From: JALZAH01 sp051000755
GTDB lineage: Bacteria; Actinomycetota; Acidimicrobiia; Acidimicrobiales; Palsa-688
Direction: 5' to 3'
DNA: 25,548 nucleotides
Assembly (NCBI GenBank): GCA_051000755.1
Contig: JBPCNZ010000111.1
Coordinates: forward strand, 1-25,548
The position numbers and the translations under genes are program-made. The number at the start of each line of letters is the position of its first letter. The stretch's first letter is position 1. This document shows, piece after piece, positions 21,381 through 25,548 of this stretch. The notes under the pieces were generated by a model. That model ran no database searches and was not told the DNA's origin. It saw nothing but the letters and a program-made list of their open reading frames with translations.

Positions 21381-24300
21381 GTGACTGACCCGGCTGCCGC
21401 CATGCCCGAGCCCAGCTCCAACGGGCGCCCCGCCGTCCTCGTCGCCAACCGGGGCGAGATCGCCGTCCGCATCATCCGGGCCGTCGCCGCTCTCGGGTGG
21501 ACGTCGGCGGTGGCCCACCCGGCCGACGACACCGGCGGCCGCCACCTCGACCTCGCCGACCGGGTCGTCACCCTCCCCGGTGCCGGCCCCGCTGCCTATC
21601 TCGACATCGACGCCCTCGTCGGCGCCGCCGTCGACGCCGGGTGCGGGCTGGTGCATCCGGGTTACGGGTTTGCGGCCGAGAGCCCGGCGCTGGCGGAGCG
21701 GTGCGCGGCCCGCGGGCTCACGTTCGTCGGCCCCTCGGCCGCGGCCCTGGCGACGCTCGGCGACAAGGTGGCCGCCCGCCGGCTGGCCGCTTCGCTCGGC
21801 GTGGCGACAGCCGCCGGAACGGACGGTCCCGTCGACGACGACGCCGCCCTGGCGTGGTGGGACACGCTGGGGAACGACCCCGCGGTCATGGTCAAGGCGG
21901 TCGCGGGAGGAGGCGGGCGGGGCCTGCGGGTGGTCGGCGACCGCGCCGGCCTCCTCGACGCCCTGGGCCGGGCCCGCTCAGAGGCCGCCACCGCCTTCGG
22001 CTCCGACGCCGTCTACCTCGAGGAGCTGGTGGGCCGGGCCCGCCACGTCGAGGTCCAGGTGATCGGCGACGGCCGGGGTGGGGTCGTCGCCCTGGGCGAC
22101 CGGGACTGCAGCGTGCAGCGGCGCCGTCAGAAGCTGGTGGAGATCGCCCCCGCCCCCGGGCTCGATTCCGGCGAGCGCAAGGGCATGGCCGATGCCTCGG
22201 TGGCCATGGCCACCGAGGTGGGATACGCCGGTCTTGGGACCTTCGAGTTCCTCGTCGACCTCGACCGAGGTGCGTGGGTGTTCGTGGAGGCCAACCCCCG
22301 CCTGCAGGTGGAGCACACGGTGACCGAAGAGGTCTTCGGGGTCGACCTGGTGGCCGCCGGCCTGCGCGTCGCCGCCGGCGCCATCCTCGCCGACCTGGAC
22401 CTGGGACACCCGAGGGGTGTGGCCGTGGAGGCCCGGGTCAACGCCGAGACCCTCACCGCCGACGGCGAGCTGCGGCCGTCGGCGGGCACCCTGACCCGCT
22501 TCGAGACCCCGACAGGACCGGGTGTGCGCACCGACACCGCCGCCCGTCGCGGCGACCGGGTCGATCCCCGTTTCGACACGCTGGTGGCCAAGGTGGTGGG
22601 CCATTCCCCAAATCCTGACCTGGCAACGGCAGCCGCCCGGACCGCAACCGCCCTCGCCGAGATGGACGTGGCGGGGGTGGCCGTCAACATCGGGCTGCTG
22701 CGAGCCGTCCTCACCCATCCGGACTTCCTCGCCGGCGGGGTCGACACCACCTGGTTGGACCGCCATCTGCGCGAGCTGGTCCCGGCCGTGGTCGAATCGG
22801 TCGACAAGACCTTCGTCGTGGCGCCGGTCGCCGGTACCGTGCTCTCGGTCGCCGTGGTTGCCGGGGAGCAGGTGGGGAATGACCATCCCCTCGTCATCCT
22901 CGAGTCCATGAAGATGGAGCACCCGGTGGCGGCCGGGCGTTCGGGGGTCGTCGGGGAGGTGCTGGTCAGGGTGGGCGACGTCGTCGACGCGGGCGATCCC
23001 ATCGCCTTGGTCGACGAGGCCGGCGGGACCGGGGCGGCGGCCGGGGCGAGCGACGACGACGTCGACCTCGATGCCCTGCGCCCCGAGCTGGCCGAGTTGG
23101 CCGCCCGCCGCCACCTGACCAGCGACGAAGGGCGGCCCGACGTCGTCGAACGCCGCCATGCCGCCGGCCGGCGCACGGCCCGGGAGAACGTCGCCGATCT
23201 CGTCGATCCCGGCACCTTCGTCGAGTACGGGTCACTGGTGATCGCGGGCCAGACCCGGCGCCGCGACCTCGACGACCTGATCCGGCGGACCCCCGCCGAC
23301 GGCCTGGTCGGGGGCCTCGGCCAGATCGACGGCCACCAGGCCGTCGTCGTCTCCTACGACTACACCGTGCTGGCCGGGACCCAGGGCCAGCGCAACCACC
23401 GCAAGAAGGATCGCCTCTTCGATCTGGCCGCCCGGCTCCGCCTGCCGGTCATCCTCTTCGCCGAGGGCGGCGGGGGCCGGCCCGGCGACACCGACGCCGA
23501 CTCCATCTCCGGGCTCGACACCCACGCCTTCGCTCTCTTCGCCGCCCTGTCCGGGCTCGTCCCCCTGGTCGGGATCGTGTCGGGGCGCTGCTTCGCCGGC
23601 AACGCCGCCCTGCTCGGCTGCTGCGACGTGGTGATCGCCACCCCGGACGCCAACATCGGCATGGGTGGTCCGGCCATGATCGAAGGCGGGGGCCTCGGCG
23701 TGTTCAGCCCCGAAGATGTGGGACCGGTTGACGTCCAGGTGCCCAACGGAGTCATCGACGTCCTCGTTCCCGACGAGGCGACCGCGGTGGCCGAGGCCCG
23801 CCGCTACCTGGCCTACTTCTCCCCCTTCACTGGTGAGGCCCGGAGCTGGGATGCCGCCGACCAGCGCCGGGCCCGCACCGCCGTCCCTCCCAACCGGTCC
23901 CGGGTCTACGACATCCGCCGGGCCGTCGAGGTGGTGGTCGACACCGGGTCCGTGCTCGAGCTACGCCCCCGCTTCGGAGTCGGGGTGGTGACGGCCCTGG
24001 CCCGCATCGAGGGGAGGCCGCTCGCCATCCTGGCCAACAACCCCAGGCACCTGGGCGGCGCCATCGACCGGGACGCGGCGGACAAGGCGGCCCGGTTCCT
24101 GCAGCTCTGCGACGCCCACGACCTGCCCCTCGTCTCGCTGATCGACACCCCCGGGTTCATGGTCGGGCCCGATGCCGAGAAGGACGCCCAGGTGCGGCAC
24201 TTCGCCAGGATGTTCGTGGCCGGTGCGGCCCTCACCGTCCCCCTGGTGGCGGTGATCCTGCGCAAGGGCTACGGGTTGGGGGCCATGGCCATGGCCGGCG

Positions 24301-24620
24301 GAAGCTTCCACGTCCCGGTGGCCACCCTGGCGTGGCCCACCGGGGAGCTCGGTGGGATGGGATTGGAGGGCGCGGTGCGGCTGGCATGGTCCAAGGAGCT
24401 GGCCGCCATCGCCGACCCCCGCCAACGACAGGAGGCCTTCGAGGCCATGGTGGCCCGGGCCTACGAGCACGGCAAGGTCCTCCACGCCGCCACCGCCTTC
24501 GAGGTCGACGAGGTCATCGACCCGGCCGAGACCCGCCGGCGGGTGGCCCAGCTCCTCGACGCCGTGCCGCCCCCGCCGCCCCGGGACGGCGCCAAGCGGG
24601 CCTTCGTCGACACCTGGTAG
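21381..24620 (+). CDS. Single-chain biotin-dependent acyl-CoA carboxylase (BC-BCCP-CT fusion)
   Basis: This 1079-residue enzyme carries all three activities needed to carboxylate an acyl-CoA with bicarbonate and ATP. Biotin carboxylase occupies about 17-450: VANRGEIAVRIIRA, VHPGYGFAAESPAL, the ATP-grasp loop GGGGRG (176-181) and EANPRLQVEHTVTEEV. The biotin carrier domain (~480-550) has ESMKMEH with the biotinylated Lys511. The carboxyltransferase part (~575-1079) has EGGGGRPGD, GRCFAGNAALLGCCDV, MGGPAMIEGGGLG, LIDTPGFMVGPDAEKDA and RKGYGLGAMAMAGG. The layout resembles actinobacterial single-chain acyl-CoA carboxylases; the acyl substrate (acetyl, propionyl or longer) cannot be told. GTG 21381 starts one base after the upstream stop. 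No biotin ligase is near. Confidence 0.93.
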   Translation: MTDPAAAMPEPSSNGRPAVLVANRGEIAVRIIRAVAALGWTSAVAHPADDTGGRHLDLADRVVTLPGAGPAAYLDIDALVGAAVDAGCGLVHPGYGFAAESPALAERCAARGLTFVGPSAAALATLGDKVAARRLAASLGVATAAGTDGPVDDDAALAWWDTLGNDPAVMVKAVAGGGGRGLRVVGDRAGLLDALGRARSEAATAFGSDAVYLEELVGRARHVEVQVIGDGRGGVVALGDRDCSVQRRRQKLVEIAPAPGLDSGERKGMADASVAMATEVGYAGLGTFEFLVDLDRGAWVFVEANPRLQVEHTVTEEVFGVDLVAAGLRVAAGAILADLDLGHPRGVAVEARVNAETLTADGELRPSAGTLTRFETPTGPGVRTDTAARRGDRVDPRFDTLVAKVVGHSPNPDLATAAARTATALAEMDVAGVAVNIGLLRAVLTHPDFLAGGVDTTWLDRHLRELVPAVVESVDKTFVVAPVAGTVLSVAVVAGEQVGNDHPLVILESMKMEHPVAAGRSGVVGEVLVRVGDVVDAGDPIALVDEAGGTGAAAGASDDDVDLDALRPELAELAARRHLTSDEGRPDVVERRHAAGRRTARENVADLVDPGTFVEYGSLVIAGQTRRRDLDDLIRRTPADGLVGGLGQIDGHQAVVVSYDYTVLAGTQGQRNHRKKDRLFDLAARLRLPVILFAEGGGGRPGDTDADSISGLDTHAFALFAALSGLVPLVGIVSGRCFAGNAALLGCCDVVIATPDANIGMGGPAMIEGGGLGVFSPEDVGPVDVQVPNGVIDVLVPDEATAVAEARRYLAYFSPFTGEARSWDAADQRRARTAVPPNRSRVYDIRRAVEVVVDTGSVLELRPRFGVGVVTALARIEGRPLAILANNPRHLGGAIDRDAADKAARFLQLCDAHDLPLVSLIDTPGFMVGPDAEKDAQVRHFARMFVAGAALTVPLVAVILRKGYGLGAMAMAGGSFHVPVATLAWPTGELGGMGLEGAVRLAWSKELAAIADPRQRQEAFEAMVARAYEHGKVLHAATAFEVDEVIDPAETRRRVAQLLDAVPPPPPRDGAKRAFVDTW

Positions 24621-24632
24621 GCCGTTGTCGCC

Positions 24633-25548
24633 TCAGAGCGCGGTGAGGGGCGCCACGTCGAGGACCCGGTTGTCATAGAAGCGGCCCGGGTGACGGGTGG
24701 AGGGAATGAGCACGAAGCTCGAGAACGCCACCCAGGGTCGGCCCCGAGCGTCACGGAAGACCTCGAGCCCGCCCGGCGAGAGCATGGTGGCCGTCGTCGC
24801 CAGCCACGGTCGATCGCCCATCTCCTGGCAGGGGCCGGCCACCGTGCGGCACCAGGCCAGGCCGGTCTGGTAGGTGTCCGAGTGCCAGTTGCCGCCGGAG
24901 TAGAACAGCCAGTAACCACCGGTGCCGGCGGCCACCATGGCCGGTCCTTCGATGACGTTCTGCTGCCAGGCCTCATCGGCGCCGAGCAGCCGGTGCGGCG
25001 CTCCCCGCAGGGTGAGGCCGTCGCTGCTCAGCGGCTGCGACCACAGGGCATCGGCCTGCCCATGCGAGTTGCCGTCGTTCTTCCACAACAGGGCATGGCC
25101 CCCCGTTCCGTCGGTGGTCACCGACGGATCGATGGATCCTCCCGCCCCCCGCTGGCACAGCATCGGCGCCGTCGACGTGTCGCGGTAGGGGCCCTGCGGC
25201 CTCGAGGCCGTGGCCCGGCCGATGCACTGGAGGCCGCTGGCCCGTTCCTCGGTCGTGAAATAGAGCAGGAAGGTCGCCCCGACCCGCTGGGCGGCGGGCG
25301 CCCACGTCATGGAGATCGACGGCTGGGCCCATGACGGCAGGACCGGCAGGGCATCGGGCACGGCGGTCCAGTTGTGCAGGTCGGTCGATGACGCGGTCGG
25401 GACGTTGGACTCCCAGTCGGTCGTCCCGAACCGGTAGTAGGTGGTCTGGCGGGGTGCGGTCACGGTGAGCACGAACGGGTCCGCCACGTCCGATTGGTCC
25501 ACGTCGGCGACCGTCCCGATCCGAGGTTCCTGAGCGCTCGGACCGGCC
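24633..25548 (-). CDS. GH43-like five-bladed beta-propeller glycosidase, N-terminus outside the window
   Basis: Glycoside hydrolases of this type cleave arabinose- or xylose-containing polysaccharides. The acidic positions of the family can be placed: DVADPFV (nucleophile-activating Asp), GGSIDPSV (pKa-modulating Asp) and NVIEGPAM (general acid Glu), with TWAPAA, LLYFTTEERASG, LLWKNDGN and YWLFYSGGNW between them. A GTG at 25502 is possible, but the frame stays open to the window edge (reading SAQEPRIGTVADVDQ), so the true start and a probable signal peptide lie beyond it. It converges on the carboxylase with only 12 bp between the stops. The substrate is not determined. Confidence 0.82.
   Translation of the reverse strand, partial: AGPSAQEPRIGTVADVDQSDVADPFVLTVTAPRQTTYYRFGTTDWESNVPTASSTDLHNWTAVPDALPVLPSWAQPSISMTWAPAAQRVGATFLLYFTTEERASGLQCIGRATASRPQGPYRDTSTAPMLCQRGAGGSIDPSVTTDGTGGHALLWKNDGNSHGQADALWSQPLSSDGLTLRGAPHRLLGADEAWQQNVIEGPAMVAAGTGGYWLFYSGGNWHSDTYQTGLAWCRTVAGPCQEMGDRPWLATTATMLSPGGLEVFRDARGRPWVAFSSFVLIPSTRHPGRFYDNRVLDVAPLTAL

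Overview
The window is high-GC DNA from a bacterium that looks like an actinobacterium, most plausibly of the Acidimicrobiia or a neighbouring class. The gene order zinc metalloprotease, tilS, hpt, ftsH, folE, folP, folB, folK, panC resembles the arrangement in mycobacteria. An RsrA-type anti-sigma factor sits beside a SigR-like sigma factor, many genes start with GTG, and there is a fused acyl-CoA carboxylase of a type known from actinobacteria. The taxonomic call is inference from gene content only.

Region 1 (about 1-10810, all minus strand) is one long housekeeping operon. Read in transcription order it encodes a DUF2342-type metalloprotease, tRNA-lysidine synthase (tilS), hypoxanthine phosphoribosyltransferase (hpt), the membrane protease FtsH, four folate enzymes (folE, folP, folB, folK), pantothenate synthetase (panC), then nadB and nadC for quinolinate and NAD synthesis. 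Seven of the ten junctions are 4-bp ATGA or GTGA stop/start overlaps, which suggests translational coupling. A gene between folP and folB has the fold signature of a dual-specificity phosphatase, but Gln replaces the catalytic Cys. The window begins inside a nadC that loses its family sequence after about 127 residues, next to a strong hairpin.

Region 2 (10899-12296, minus strand) is a stress-response module: a 62-residue Cys/His protein, a zinc-binding anti-sigma factor and its ECF sigma factor. The last two are separated by 215 bp holding four copies of an 18-bp repeat.

Region 3 (12454-16308, plus strand) encodes glycerol-3-phosphate dehydrogenase (gpsA), a glycerophosphodiester phosphodiesterase, and a large MFS transporter with an unusual helical insertion of about 145 residues before its last membrane segment. 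A terminator-like hairpin follows.

Region 4 (about 16380-18010, minus strand) holds a decayed epoxide hydrolase remnant spread over three frames, a pRiA4b ORF-3-like protein and a GNAT acetyltransferase.

Region 5 (18107-24620, plus strand) holds a family III CoA-transferase, a proline-rich ORF ending just after a run of nine Gs, a membrane protein with an N-terminal YukD/EccD-like ubiquitin fold, and a 1079-residue single-chain biotin-dependent acyl-CoA carboxylase one base downstream of it. A partial GH43-like secreted glycosidase converges on the carboxylase from the right edge.

The less expected parts are the carboxylase/YukD-protein pair with its poly-G junction, the Cys-less phosphatase-like protein in the folate operon, and the MFS transporter insertion. 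I saw no tRNA, rRNA, CRISPR array, insertion sequence or replication origin.
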